NCBI GenBank assembly: GCA_022072175.1
Contig: JAJVIE010000003.1
Coordinates: 244,598-308,597, forward strand
DNA length: 64,000 bases
Source of the DNA: Candidatus Omnitrophota bacterium
GTDB taxonomy: Bacteria > Omnitrophota > Gorgyraeia > 2-02-FULL-51-18
Direction of reading: 5' to 3'
Made by a program: the position numbers and the translations under genes. Within the stretch, counting starts at the first letter, position 1. Every line of letters begins with the position of its first letter. The notes beneath the pieces are model-generated. The model was not told the DNA's origin. It saw only the letters and a program-made list of their open reading frames with translations, and made no database searches. Below are positions 1-7,964 of the stretch, piece after piece.

Positions 1-1
1 T

Positions 2-1342
2 GATGAGATCGACCGGTGGGTGACCCACCCGGTGTGGGGATGGGTCTTCTTCGTGGCGGTGATGGCGCTGATCTTCCAGTCCATCTTTACCTGGGCCTCA
101 CCGCTGATGGACCTCATCGAGTCGGGCATGATGGCCCTGTCGGAGACGTCGGGGGCACTGCTGCCGCCCGGACCTTTTCGCAGTCTGGTGTGCGACGGCA
201 TCCTGCCGGGCGTCGGCAATGTCGTGATCTTCCTGCCCCAGATCCTGCTCCTGTTCTTTTTCATCACGTTCTTCGAGGATTTCGGATATCTGGCGCGGGC
301 GGCTTTCGTGCTCGACCGCTTGATGCGCCGGGCGGGGCTCAATGGCAAGGCTTTCCTGCCGCTGTTGAGCTCCTTCGCCTGCGCGATCCCGGGTATCATG
401 GCCACGCGCACCATCGCCGACCGCAAGGACCGGCTCGTCACCATCCTGGTCTCGCCGCTCATGAGCTGCAGCGCCAGACTGCCGGTGTACGCGCTCCTGA
501 TCGGGGCCTTTGTGCCTCCGATACCCGTGCTGGGCCCGATGGACCTCAAGGGCGCCACACTGCTCGGCTTGTACCTGCTCAGCATCGGCGCGGGTCTGTG
601 CGTCGCCGCCGTTCTTCGCCGGACGATGCTGTCCGGTCCCCGGTCACCCTTCGTGCTCGAACTGCCGCCTTATCGCCTCCCGCACCTGAAGACCATCCTG
701 TCGTTGACGTGGGAAAGAGGGCAGGTGTTCCTGGCTAACGCCGGCAGTATCATCCTGGCCATCTCCGTGGTGCTGTGGTTCCTCGCCAGCCATCCCCAGG
801 ACCCGGAGATCCGCGCCCGTCACGAGGTCCTGCGCGCTCAGGCGGCCGCGTCGATGGAGGCCGGGCCAGAGCTCGACGCCCGCCGAGACGAGATCGACCG
901 CTCTCAGGCCGGCGAACAGTTGCGGCACAGCTATGCGGGACGTCTGGGGCGCTTGATCGAGCCTGTCATCCGGCCGCTGGGATTCGACTGGAAGATCGGC
1001 GTGGGGCTCGTGGCCTCATTCGCGGCGCGCGAGGTGATGGTGAGCACTCTTGCGGTCATCTACAATATCGAGGATGGCGGCAACGGGTCTTCCGATCTGG
1101 CTACGGCCCTTCGGGAGGAGACGGACCCGATCACGGGCCGGCCGGTCCACACCCCGCTGACCGCGCTGTCGCTGATGGTCTTCTTCGTGCTGGCCTGTCA
1201 ATGCATGTCCACGGTCGCGATCGTCCGCAGAGAGACCAATGGCTGGCGTTGGCCGATCTTCATGATCGTGTACATGACGGCGCTGGCGTGGACGGCGTCG
1301 TTCGTGGTGTTCCAGATCGGGCGGAGGATGGGATGGGGTTGA
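2..1342 (+). CDS. feoB: Ferrous iron transporter FeoB, C-terminal membrane part (5' truncated)
   Basis: Inner-membrane Fe(II) permease. The frame is open from base 2, where it reads DEIDRW, so the start and the N-terminal GTPase domain lie outside the window. The 446 residues seen are the polytopic transport part. They include the Gate-type segment with the motif ACAIPGIMATR, close to the family's Cys-containing gating motif, and a second Gate segment ending in AAREVMVSTLAVIYN. A charged loop near residues 260-300 separates the membrane halves, as is usual. The stop overlaps the start of the small Cys-rich gene that commonly follows feoB. An internal GTG at base 20 is not the real start. Confidence 0.95.
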   Translation, partial: DEIDRWVTHPVWGWVFFVAVMALIFQSIFTWASPLMDLIESGMMALSETSGALLPPGPFRSLVCDGILPGVGNVVIFLPQILLLFFFITFFEDFGYLARAAFVLDRLMRRAGLNGKAFLPLLSSFACAIPGIMATRTIADRKDRLVTILVSPLMSCSARLPVYALLIGAFVPPIPVLGPMDLKGATLLGLYLLSIGAGLCVAAVLRRTMLSGPRSPFVLELPPYRLPHLKTILSLTWERGQVFLANAGSIILAISVVLWFLASHPQDPEIRARHEVLRAQAAASMEAGPELDARRDEIDRSQAGEQLRHSYAGRLGRLIEPVIRPLGFDWKIGVGLVASFAAREVMVSTLAVIYNIEDGGNGSSDLATALREETDPITGRPVHTPLTALSLMVFFVLACQCMSTVAIVRRETNGWRWPIFMIVYMTALAWTASFVVFQIGRRMGWG

Positions 1343-1509
1343 GCGGTGGGGCTCAAGAGGCGCTGGTCGCCGTCTTGGCCGCGCTGGCCGCGGGCTATCT
1401 CGTGGTCCGGCGTCTGCGCCGGCGCAAGTCCTGCTGTGGCGCGGACGGAAAGTGCCCGGCGCTTCGGGGCTCTTCCGGTCAAGCGCCCGTAAAACGCGCG
1501 GATAAGTGA
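1333..1509 (+). CDS. FeoB-associated Cys-rich small membrane protein
   Basis: A 58-residue protein whose ATG lies 10 bases inside the end of feoB. It has one hydrophobic segment (about residues 6-27), an Arg/Lys stretch (VRRLRRRK), and then a Cys cluster of the form CC-x5-C-P (CCGADGKCP). This layout matches the FeoB-associated Cys-rich membrane protein family, which sits directly after feoB in many bacteria. Its role is not firmly established; metal hand-over or FeoB regulation has been suggested. It is too short for default gene callers, but the position, overlap and Cys motif make it convincing. Confidence 0.85.
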   Translation: MGLSGGAQEALVAVLAALAAGYLVVRRLRRRKSCCGADGKCPALRGSSGQAPVKRADK

Positions 1510-1521
1510 CTGGGGTCACTT
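1504..1521. promoter_or_regulatory. CRP/FNR-family palindromic operator
   Basis: Perfect palindrome AAGTGAC-TGGG-GTCACTT. It contains GTGA-N6-TCAC, the core geometry of CRP-superfamily sites. Its centre (1512/1513) is about 42 bases upstream of the start point predicted from the adjacent promoter, the class II activator position. It overlaps the stop codon of the preceding small gene. It has no U-tract, so a terminator is less likely. The regulator is not visible in the window. Confidence 0.55.
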
Positions 1522-1548
1522 GACGGGCCGTGGTGCTGATGTCATCAT
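1520..1548 (+). promoter_or_regulatory. Promoter of the cytochrome/cbb3 operon
   Basis: -35 TTGACG (1520-1525), 17-base spacer, weak -10 CATCAT (1543-1548). A weak -10 next to an activator palindrome is typical of an activator-dependent promoter. A leader of about 58 bases follows before the cytochrome start. Confidence 0.45.
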
Positions 1549-1612
1549 GAGTGCTATTCCGCGTCAGTTGGCGGATCTGATCGATTCATGCTCGGGCTAC
1601 TGGAAAGGATCG

Positions 1613-2665
1613 ATGCACCACATCCTGAACAATCGCGGTCGACTCTGTCTGATCGTTCTCGTGTGTTCGCTGATGAGCGTTCCGGCTACGGCCGACGAGC
1701 AGGCCCGGGCCGACAAGCCCGCCGCGGCCGGCAAGTATCCCGCCTTCGGCCTGACCGAGCCTCAGGCCACGCTCAAGCACGGGGCCAAGGTCTACGAGAC
1801 CTATTGCGCCGGATGTCACGGCCCCAAGGGGGACGGTCAGGGTCCCGCGGCGCGCTTCCTCGATCCCAAGCCGCGTGACTTCAGGACGGGCCAGTTCCGA
1901 TTCAGTTCCCGACCATCCGGCGAGCTGCCGACGGACGAGGATCTGATGCGCACCATTAAGGAAGGACTGCATGGGACTTCCATGCCCGCCTGGAACCTCC
2001 TGCCCGAACAGGACCGCAAAGCCGTCATCGAACACCTGAAGACGTTCGCACCCGAAGTCTGGTCCAACGCGGCTCCCGCCGCGGTGACGGTCGTTGCCGA
2101 AGACCCCTTCTACGGCCTGGATCGTTCCGAGGCGATCGCCCGGGGCGAGAAAGCCTATCATGGCCTGGCCCAGTGCTACAGCTGTCACCCGGTCTATGTG
2201 GCCCCGGCCGCGCTCAATGAGGCCCGGGCGTCCTACGGGATGCCTCCGCTGGCCAGCGTTCGTCCGGACCCGCGGCGCTCCAAGTCGACCACCAACGAGA
2301 GCGGGGACGCGCTCCTGCCGCCGGATTTCACCTGGAACAAGCTCAAGCGCGGCGAGGACCTGCGTGAGCTGTACCTGACCGTGGCCAACGGCATCGGTGG
2401 AGCGGCCATGCCCACCTGGAAAGGCATCCTCTCCGAGGAGGATCTGTGGGGGATGGCGTATTATATCCAGGACTTGGCTTCTCGGCGTCCGAAGCTCGTG
2501 ACCGAAAATGACCTGAAGGACCGCAGTCACATGATCGAAGCGGCCGAGGCGGAGCGCCTCGCTTATGAGAAGGCGGAATCCGAGCGGCAGAAGGCCGAAG
2601 CGGAGGCCGCGCGCACAGCCCAAGAGAACGCCCAGCCGGCCGTCACCGTGCCGGCGACGGCATAG
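1613..2665 (+). CDS. Diheme c-type cytochrome, exported
   Basis: Periplasmic electron carrier of 350 residues. The ATG at 1613 is chosen because AAAGGA lies just upstream and it begins a good signal peptide (hydrophobic residues 11-24, then PATADEQ). An upstream in-frame ATG would add 31 residues before the signal. Two CXXCH haem sites are present: CAGCH at 65-69, followed by GPKGDGQG as in class I cytochromes, and CYSCH at 188-192. The last 40 residues are Glu/Lys/Ala-rich and probably helical. It is the first gene of the cbb3 operon, 11 bases before ccoN, so it may donate electrons to the oxidase or take the place of a CcoP-like subunit. Confidence 0.88.
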   Translation: MHHILNNRGRLCLIVLVCSLMSVPATADEQARADKPAAAGKYPAFGLTEPQATLKHGAKVYETYCAGCHGPKGDGQGPAARFLDPKPRDFRTGQFRFSSRPSGELPTDEDLMRTIKEGLHGTSMPAWNLLPEQDRKAVIEHLKTFAPEVWSNAAPAAVTVVAEDPFYGLDRSEAIARGEKAYHGLAQCYSCHPVYVAPAALNEARASYGMPPLASVRPDPRRSKSTTNESGDALLPPDFTWNKLKRGEDLRELYLTVANGIGGAAMPTWKGILSEEDLWGMAYYIQDLASRRPKLVTENDLKDRSHMIEAAEAERLAYEKAESERQKAEAEAARTAQENAQPAVTVPATA

Positions 2666-2676
2666 AGGAGATCGGA

Positions 2677-4068
2677 GTGGTCGAAACCCATCCGGATACG
2701 CTGGTCGACAGACGGCTGGTCAAAGCCCACCTCATCGCGGCGCTGGTGTTCCTGGCCGTGGGTCTCCTGGGAGGGTTGCTGTACTCGCTGCAGCTGCTGC
2801 AACATTATCCTTTGGCCGGCATCGAGATCTTCTCGGCGGGCCGCATCCGCATGGTGCACACGGCGTCGGTGGCGTACGGGTTCATCGTCAACGGATTCCT
2901 GGGCGCTCTCAACTGGGCCGTGCCTCGCCTGACCGGCAATCGCACCTGCCACCGCTATCTGGGCTGGTTCATCTTCGTGGCCTGGCAGGTGATCCTGCTG
3001 GCCAGTGCCGTCGGGATCATGTTCGGCTACGCGCAAGGTGTCGAGTGGGCCGAGACCCCGGTCTTCATCGATCCGGTCGTGGTGCTCGGGCTGATCCTGG
3101 TGGCGGTGCATTTCCTTGCCCCGATCATGCGCACCGGCGACAGGAACCTCTACGTATCGCTCTGGTACTTCTCCGTGGCGTTCATCTGGACGATCTTCGT
3201 CTACATCATGGGCAACTATTTCCCCGAGTTCTTCGTGCCGGGAGCCGCCGGCGCGGCGCTGGCGGGGCTCTTCATCCATGACCTGGTCGGACTGCTCGTG
3301 ACGCCGCTGGGGTGGGGGTTGATGTACTATTTCGTGCCCATCCTTCTGCGCAAGCCGATCTGGAGCCACGGCCTGTCGCTGATCGGGTTCTGGGGCCTGG
3401 CGTTCTTCTACCCGCTCAACGGCATACACCACTTCTTCTACAGCCCGATCCCCATGTACCTGCAGTACGGCGCGATCATCGCCACCATCGCCGTCGAGCT
3501 CATCGTCACGACGGTCATCGTGAACTTCTTCATCACACTGGGCCGCCAGTGGGGCCTCCTGGGCGCGCGGATCGCGCTCCGGTGGTTCTACATGGGCATG
3601 ATCCTGTATTTCATCACCTGTCTGCAGTGCTCGTTCCACACGACACTGACGTTCCAGAAGATCATCCACTTCTCGGACTGGGTGGTCGGGCACGCGCACC
3701 TGGTCATGTTCGGCGTGTTCGGATTCTGGATCTTCGGTATGATCAACTACCTGTGGCCGCGCGTCACAGGACACGAATGGTACTCGACCCGGCTCAACGA
3801 GTGGCACTACTGGATCACGGTGATCTCGTTGTGGGTGATGGTCATCGATCTGACGGCCGCCGGTCTGGTGCAGGGCTTCATGTGGCGGGCGCTGGCACCG
3901 TGGGAGGAGACGCTCAAGGCCTCCATGCCGTTCTGGCTGATACGGTCGATCTCGGGTACGACGATCATCATCGCGCAGGGCCTCTATTTGTATAACGTCT
4001 GGCAGACCGCGCGGGGCAGGAGCGCCCGCCGTCCCCAGGAGGCCGCGCCCGCGGCCGGGGCGGCGTAG
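2677..4068 (+). CDS. ccoN: cbb3-type cytochrome c oxidase subunit I
   Basis: Catalytic subunit of the high-affinity proton-pumping oxidase; it reduces O2 at a haem b3-CuB site in the inner membrane. The 463 residues have about 12 membrane segments. The metal ligands can be placed by motif: H61 (HTASVAYGF) and H341 for low-spin haem; H339 (VGHAH) for haem b3; and H201 (HDLVG), H251 and H252 (GIHHF) for CuB. Their spacing is close to that of characterised CcoN proteins. The active-site Tyr appears as FFYPLNGIHH. The start is GTG, with AGAGGAG seven bases before it. It is followed after 2 bases by ccoO. Confidence 0.96.
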   Translation: MVETHPDTLVDRRLVKAHLIAALVFLAVGLLGGLLYSLQLLQHYPLAGIEIFSAGRIRMVHTASVAYGFIVNGFLGALNWAVPRLTGNRTCHRYLGWFIFVAWQVILLASAVGIMFGYAQGVEWAETPVFIDPVVVLGLILVAVHFLAPIMRTGDRNLYVSLWYFSVAFIWTIFVYIMGNYFPEFFVPGAAGAALAGLFIHDLVGLLVTPLGWGLMYYFVPILLRKPIWSHGLSLIGFWGLAFFYPLNGIHHFFYSPIPMYLQYGAIIATIAVELIVTTVIVNFFITLGRQWGLLGARIALRWFYMGMILYFITCLQCSFHTTLTFQKIIHFSDWVVGHAHLVMFGVFGFWIFGMINYLWPRVTGHEWYSTRLNEWHYWITVISLWVMVIDLTAAGLVQGFMWRALAPWEETLKASMPFWLIRSISGTTIIIAQGLYLYNVWQTARGRSARRPQEAAPAAGAA

Positions 4069-4070
4069 CC

Positions 4071-4694
4071 ATGGAAAAATTCCGGACCATCTTCCTCGTC
4101 GCGGGCATCGCGCTGTTCGCGTTCTCGGTGCTGGTGATGGGCGTTCTGCCGTGGCTGTCGTTCAAGGACGAGCCGATCCTCACCGTGGAGCAGCTGGCTC
4201 AGAAGATGACCACGGATTTCGTGGACCTTTCGGAGCGCTATCCCGAGAGCTTCAAGAAGCACTACGGCGAGGTTTCTTCGGCGTCCTACGCGGAGGCGCT
4301 GGAGTTGGGCCGTAAGATCTACGTCCGTGAGGCCTGCTGGCACTGCCACTCGCAGTACATCCGGCCCGTTTCCAACGAAGACAAGCGTTGGGGCCCGGTG
4401 TCCGAGGCGTTGGAATACCAGAACGTCCTGCAGATGCCGCCGCTTTTCGGCACACGCCGTGTCGGCCCTGACCTCATCCGCGAGGCCGGCCGACGCAGCA
4501 ACGACTGGCATGTGGCGCATTTCCACAACCCCGTGGACGTCGTGCCGACCTCGGTGATGCCGAGCTATCCGTGGTTCTTCGACAAGGACGGCCAGCCCAA
4601 CAAGCAGGGATTGGCCATCGTCACCTACGTCCAATGGCTCGGCAGCTGGCTGGCGGACAAGCCCGCCGCTCCGGCCGAGGAGAAGGCCGCATGA
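4071..4694 (+). CDS. ccoO: cbb3-type oxidase monohaem subunit II
   Basis: Membrane-anchored cytochrome c subunit that passes electrons to CcoN. It has 207 residues: one N-terminal membrane helix (about 7-29), then a periplasmic domain with a single haem site CWHCH at 89-93 followed by SQYIRP, a hallmark of the CcoO/FixO family. Candidate axial Met residues lie in QMPPLF and SVMPSYPW. Spacing from ccoN is 2 bases, and the stop overlaps the next start (ATGA). Length and motif order are normal for the family. Confidence 0.95.
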   Translation: MEKFRTIFLVAGIALFAFSVLVMGVLPWLSFKDEPILTVEQLAQKMTTDFVDLSERYPESFKKHYGEVSSASYAEALELGRKIYVREACWHCHSQYIRPVSNEDKRWGPVSEALEYQNVLQMPPLFGTRRVGPDLIREAGRRSNDWHVAHFHNPVDVVPTSVMPSYPWFFDKDGQPNKQGLAIVTYVQWLGSWLADKPAAPAEEKAA

Positions 4695-5011
4695 CCGTAC
4701 CGCGCGAGGGAAGGTCCAGGACCAAGACCGTGATCGTCGTGCTCATGGGCGTGTTCATCCTGATCCCCGGAGCGATCGGGTTCGGGGACAAGCTCTATCA
4801 ATTCTTCCAGGTCCTGATCCGTGATGAGAAGGGCGGCCGCTTCGCTCTGGTGCCGATCGCGACCTATCTCGGCGTGAGCGCCGGGTTCTTCTTCATCCTC
4901 GTCTGGGGGGCGCTCAAGGGCATGCTCTCGGACATCGAGGGCCCCAAATACCGCATGCTCGAGCAGGAAGAGGAGCTCGACGCTTCCGAGCGGGCGGGGG
5001 CGGGGCGATGA
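4691..5011 (+). CDS. Small two-helix membrane protein in the cbb3 operon
   Basis: A 106-residue protein starting in an ATGA overlap with ccoO and ending in an ATGA overlap with the next small gene, so translation is probably coupled. Hydrophobic segments are at about 15-35 and 55-77. The C-terminal tail is acidic (EQEEELD). No haem or Cys motif is present. By position it could be an accessory or assembly subunit of the oxidase, but I do not recognise a named family. No ccoP gene is present in this operon. Confidence 0.75.
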   Translation: MTVPREGRSRTKTVIVVLMGVFILIPGAIGFGDKLYQFFQVLIRDEKGGRFALVPIATYLGVSAGFFFILVWGALKGMLSDIEGPKYRMLEQEEELDASERAGAGR

Positions 5012-5187
5012 ACTCTCACGAGAACCCCAAGGACACCGGCCAGTCCCGCAGTGATGAGGACCGCTTCATCGCTTACGAGACCAATCGTGTTCCCTGGTAC
5101 ATCCATGTGATGTGGGCGACCTTCGCTGTCGCGGGCATCGTGTACCTGCTACGCAACGCGCTGAGCGATTTTCTGCTCTGGTGGTGA
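5008..5187 (+). CDS. 59-residue single-helix protein, possible small oxidase subunit
   Basis: Starts at an ATGA overlap with the preceding gene and ends in TGGTGA. After a polar N-terminus of about 27 residues comes RVPWYIHVMW and one membrane helix (AGIVYLL). A charged N-terminus followed by VPWY/VPWW and a single helix resembles the N-terminal anchor of CcoP-type or other small cbb3 subunits, but with no haem domain attached. The function as a structural or assembly subunit is inferred from context. Confidence 0.7.
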   Translation: MNSHENPKDTGQSRSDEDRFIAYETNRVPWYIHVMWATFAVAGIVYLLRNALSDFLLWW

Positions 5188-5255
5188 GCGGAGCCCCCTC
5201 CGCGGCCCGTCCCGCGGGCGTCCTCGAGCCGGGATCCCCCGGCACAGATCCTTCC

Positions 5256-7346
5256 ATGGACCCGCCTCCCGCGCCGACCTGCGCGCACTGCGGGTTCGCG
5301 CTTGGTTCTCCGAGCGGCCCCGGCGAAGGTCCGCGGTTCTGCTGTTACGGCTGTGTCTTCGCGCATCAGGTGCTTGCGGGCTCTCCGGACGGACGTCAAG
5401 TCTCCTGGGCGCTGGTCCAGTTGGGCATCGCGGCTTTTCTGGCCATGAACGTCATGGGGTTCGGCCTGGCGCTGCACGCCTCCTCGGTGTATCCGGACTT
5501 CTACGAGGTCATGGGACGTCCCGGGCGGGTGTACGACGAACTCCTGCGTTATCTGCTCCTGGCCCTCAGCGCTCCGGTCCTGCTCCTGGTGGGCGCGCCT
5601 CTCTTGGAGAACGTGATCCACGAACTCCGGGCGCGCCGTTGGGGGATCGACGGGTTCATCGCGCTGAGCGTGGCGGCGGCCTTCGGGTATTCGATGGTCT
5701 CCACTGCGCGGGGGACGGGCCCGATCTACTACGATGTGGCCGTCATGGTGCTGGTCTTCGTGACGTTGGGGCGTTACCTCGAGGCGCGTTATCGCTATCG
5801 CGCATCCCGATCGCTGGAGGCACTGCTGACGGACAAGGTCGATGAAGCCCGCCGTCTGGAAGGCCCATCCGAGCAGATGGTCCTCGCTTCGGAGCTGGCT
5901 CCCGGTGATCGCATCGTGGTCCGGGCCGGTGACCGTATCCCCGCCGACGGACGAGTGCAGAAGGGATCGATAGTGGTGGACGCCTCGCTGATGACCGGTG
6001 AGGCGCTGCCCGTCACCAAGACCCCCGGCGACGGCGTCTGGTCCGGAGCCACGGTCGCCGAGGGGCAGGCCGAACTTTGCGTCACGCACCGCAGTTCGGA
6101 GTCCTGGACGGCGCGCCTGCGCTCGACGCTCGAACAGGCTCGCCGCACCAAGTCCCCGGTCGAGCGTTCGGCCGAGCGTATCGTCGTGATCGTGACGGTG
6201 CTGACGGCGTTGTGCGCCGCGGCCGCTGCCGTGCTCGGAGCCCGGGAGCATGGGCTCATGGCCGGCGTGCTCAGGGCGCTGTCCGTGCTCGTCATCGTCT
6301 GCCCGTGCGCTCTGGGGGCGGCGATCCCGCTGGCCTTGTGGCGATCCTATGAGCGGATCGTTTCGAGCGGCGTGCTGTTCAAGGACCTGGCGCTCCTGGA
6401 GGCGCTCTCGAAGGTCCGCGGTGTCTTCATCGACAAGACCGGCACGCTGACGGACGGCCGTCCCGCACTGGAGCGGGTCCGCGGGGACGGCACCTATACG
6501 GACGAGACGCTCCTGTTGCTTGCCGGGTCTCTGGCCCGCGCTTCCCACCATCCGTTCTCCCGGGCGGTCGTGGAGGAAATGGGGCGACGGCGTCTGGTGC
6601 CGCTCGGCGTGGACGATCTGAGGACCGTGACAGGGCAGGGGTTGAGCGGTACCATCGGAGCGTACGGATCGGTGGCCATGGGCCGTCCGGAATATCTGGC
6701 GGGCTTGGGCGTGGTTCCGTTGGAGCTGCCCGCCGAAGCGTCGGGGGAGGCGCTCGGGGCCTTCGAGTTGTCGGTCGGAGGACGGGCGGTGGGGCGGTTC
6801 GTTTTTCGCGAGAACGTGCGGCCCGAAGCCGCCGCCGCGGTCGCCGGGTTGAAGAAATTGGGCGTCCGCGTCGAGGTCCTGACGGGGGACGGGGGAGGCG
6901 CTGCCGTGGCCGTGGCCAGGGAGCTGGGCATCGAAGCCGTTACCGGGCTGACGCCGGAGGACAAGCTCGAGCGGGTCCGGTCGTGGGAGGAACGCAACGG
7001 CCCCGCCCTTGCGGTGGGCGAGGGACTTAATGACGCTCCGGCCTTGGCCGGTGCCAGCGTCAGTGTCGCGATGGGCGGAGCTCTGGCGCGCACGCAGGAA
7101 GCGGCGGACTTCTGCTTGCCCGACGATGACCTGTCGCGCCTGCCGCGCCTGGTGGCCGAAGCCCGCGGCACGCTGCGGAGGATCCGCGTGAACCTCTTTT
7201 GGGCGTTCTTCTACAACGGCCTTGCGGTGCCGCTGGCCGTATCGGGGCGCGTGAACCCGATCATCGCGGCGTTGGCGATGATCGTCTCGAGCGCTTGTAT
7301 CATCCTGCATTCCCTGCGAAACGAAAGGACGCGACATGAGCCGTGA
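5256..7346 (+). CDS. ccoI: CcoI/FixI-like copper-transporting P1B-type ATPase
   Basis: Copper-exporting ATPase that probably supplies copper for the CuB site of the cbb3 oxidase. It has 696 residues from the ATG at 5256; a GTG at 5184 overlapping the previous stop would add 24 residues and cannot be excluded. The N-terminus has CAHCG and FCCYGC, as in CcoI proteins, but no obvious ferredoxin-like HMA domain. Other motifs are TGEALPVTK, the membrane metal motif CPC (349-351), the phosphorylation site DKTGT (D393), and HHP (431-433). The hinge motif reads GEGLND (588-593) instead of the usual GDGxND. The 3' end overlaps the next gene by 11 bases. Confidence 0.92.
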   Translation: MDPPPAPTCAHCGFALGSPSGPGEGPRFCCYGCVFAHQVLAGSPDGRQVSWALVQLGIAAFLAMNVMGFGLALHASSVYPDFYEVMGRPGRVYDELLRYLLLALSAPVLLLVGAPLLENVIHELRARRWGIDGFIALSVAAAFGYSMVSTARGTGPIYYDVAVMVLVFVTLGRYLEARYRYRASRSLEALLTDKVDEARRLEGPSEQMVLASELAPGDRIVVRAGDRIPADGRVQKGSIVVDASLMTGEALPVTKTPGDGVWSGATVAEGQAELCVTHRSSESWTARLRSTLEQARRTKSPVERSAERIVVIVTVLTALCAAAAAVLGAREHGLMAGVLRALSVLVIVCPCALGAAIPLALWRSYERIVSSGVLFKDLALLEALSKVRGVFIDKTGTLTDGRPALERVRGDGTYTDETLLLLAGSLARASHHPFSRAVVEEMGRRRLVPLGVDDLRTVTGQGLSGTIGAYGSVAMGRPEYLAGLGVVPLELPAEASGEALGAFELSVGGRAVGRFVFRENVRPEAAAAVAGLKKLGVRVEVLTGDGGGAAVAVARELGIEAVTGLTPEDKLERVRSWEERNGPALAVGEGLNDAPALAGASVSVAMGGALARTQEAADFCLPDDDLSRLPRLVAEARGTLRRIRVNLFWAFFYNGLAVPLAVSGRVNPIIAALAMIVSSACIILHSLRNERTRHEP

Positions 7347-7941
7347 GGAGAACCTGAGGCGATTGGAACAGCTCCGTAACCAGGTCCGCGTGCTGGAGGA
7401 TGAGTTGGCCCGCCCGGAGCCCGGCGAGCACTGGGCCGAAGGGCGGTATTACACCGCCTATCATGTCCTGGCGGGGATGATGCTCGGATTTCTGGCGGCG
7501 GCATCGAGCTTGTTGTTCAACGTCGTCGGCTCCCTGCTCATCCGCCAGCATCCGATGGAGATCATCCGGGTGTACCTGACCTTTCCGCTCGGAGAGCGCG
7601 CTCTGTCCATCGAGTCCGGAGCGATCCTGGCCCTGGGCTGTTGTCTGTATCTGTCGACCGGCGTGGTGTTCGGCGTCCTGTTCCATCTGGTGTTGAGCCG
7701 CTTCTTCGAGGGTCGCCCGCCGGTCCAGCGTTGGGGGGTGGTCACCGCGATGGGTCTGGCGCTGTGGGTCGTCAACTACTACGGGGTGCTCTCTTGGCTC
7801 CAGCCGGCCTTGTTCGGTGGCGATTGGATCGTGCGTCTGGTGCCGGCGTGGGTGGCCGCGCTCACGCACCTGGTCTTCGCTTGGACGCTCTTGGTGGCCG
7901 ACGATCTCGGACGCTTCGACCGTGAGGGACATCTGAAATAG
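7336..7941 (+). CDS. Membrane protein of unknown function in the cbb3 cluster
   Basis: A 201-residue protein whose start lies 11 bases inside the ATPase gene. The N-terminal 30 residues are charged with heptad-like leucines (a short coiled coil). Four or so hydrophobic segments follow (about 45-68, 92-115, 125-150, 165-190). There are no Cys pairs or haem motifs. Conserved placement between the copper ATPase and the SafE-like gene suggests a role in oxidase assembly or quinol/oxygen biology, but this is inference and no family is recognised. Confidence 0.75.
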   Translation: MSREENLRRLEQLRNQVRVLEDELARPEPGEHWAEGRYYTAYHVLAGMMLGFLAAASSLLFNVVGSLLIRQHPMEIIRVYLTFPLGERALSIESGAILALGCCLYLSTGVVFGVLFHLVLSRFFEGRPPVQRWGVVTAMGLALWVVNYYGVLSWLQPALFGGDWIVRLVPAWVAALTHLVFAWTLLVADDLGRFDREGHLK

Positions 7942-7964
7942 ACACCGCACAGACGCTTCCTTGG

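Noticed and set aside
1504-1521. Palindrome read as a terminator of the feoB transcript
   Set aside because: There is no U-tract after it, and the GTGA-N6-TCAC core with an adjoining -35 box fits an operator better.
5073-7337. Long open frame antisense to the copper ATPase gene
   Set aside because: Codon bias in this GC-rich DNA leaves the opposite strand open; the translation is Arg/Gln/His/Asp-rich with no domain, while the sense strand has full ATPase motifs.
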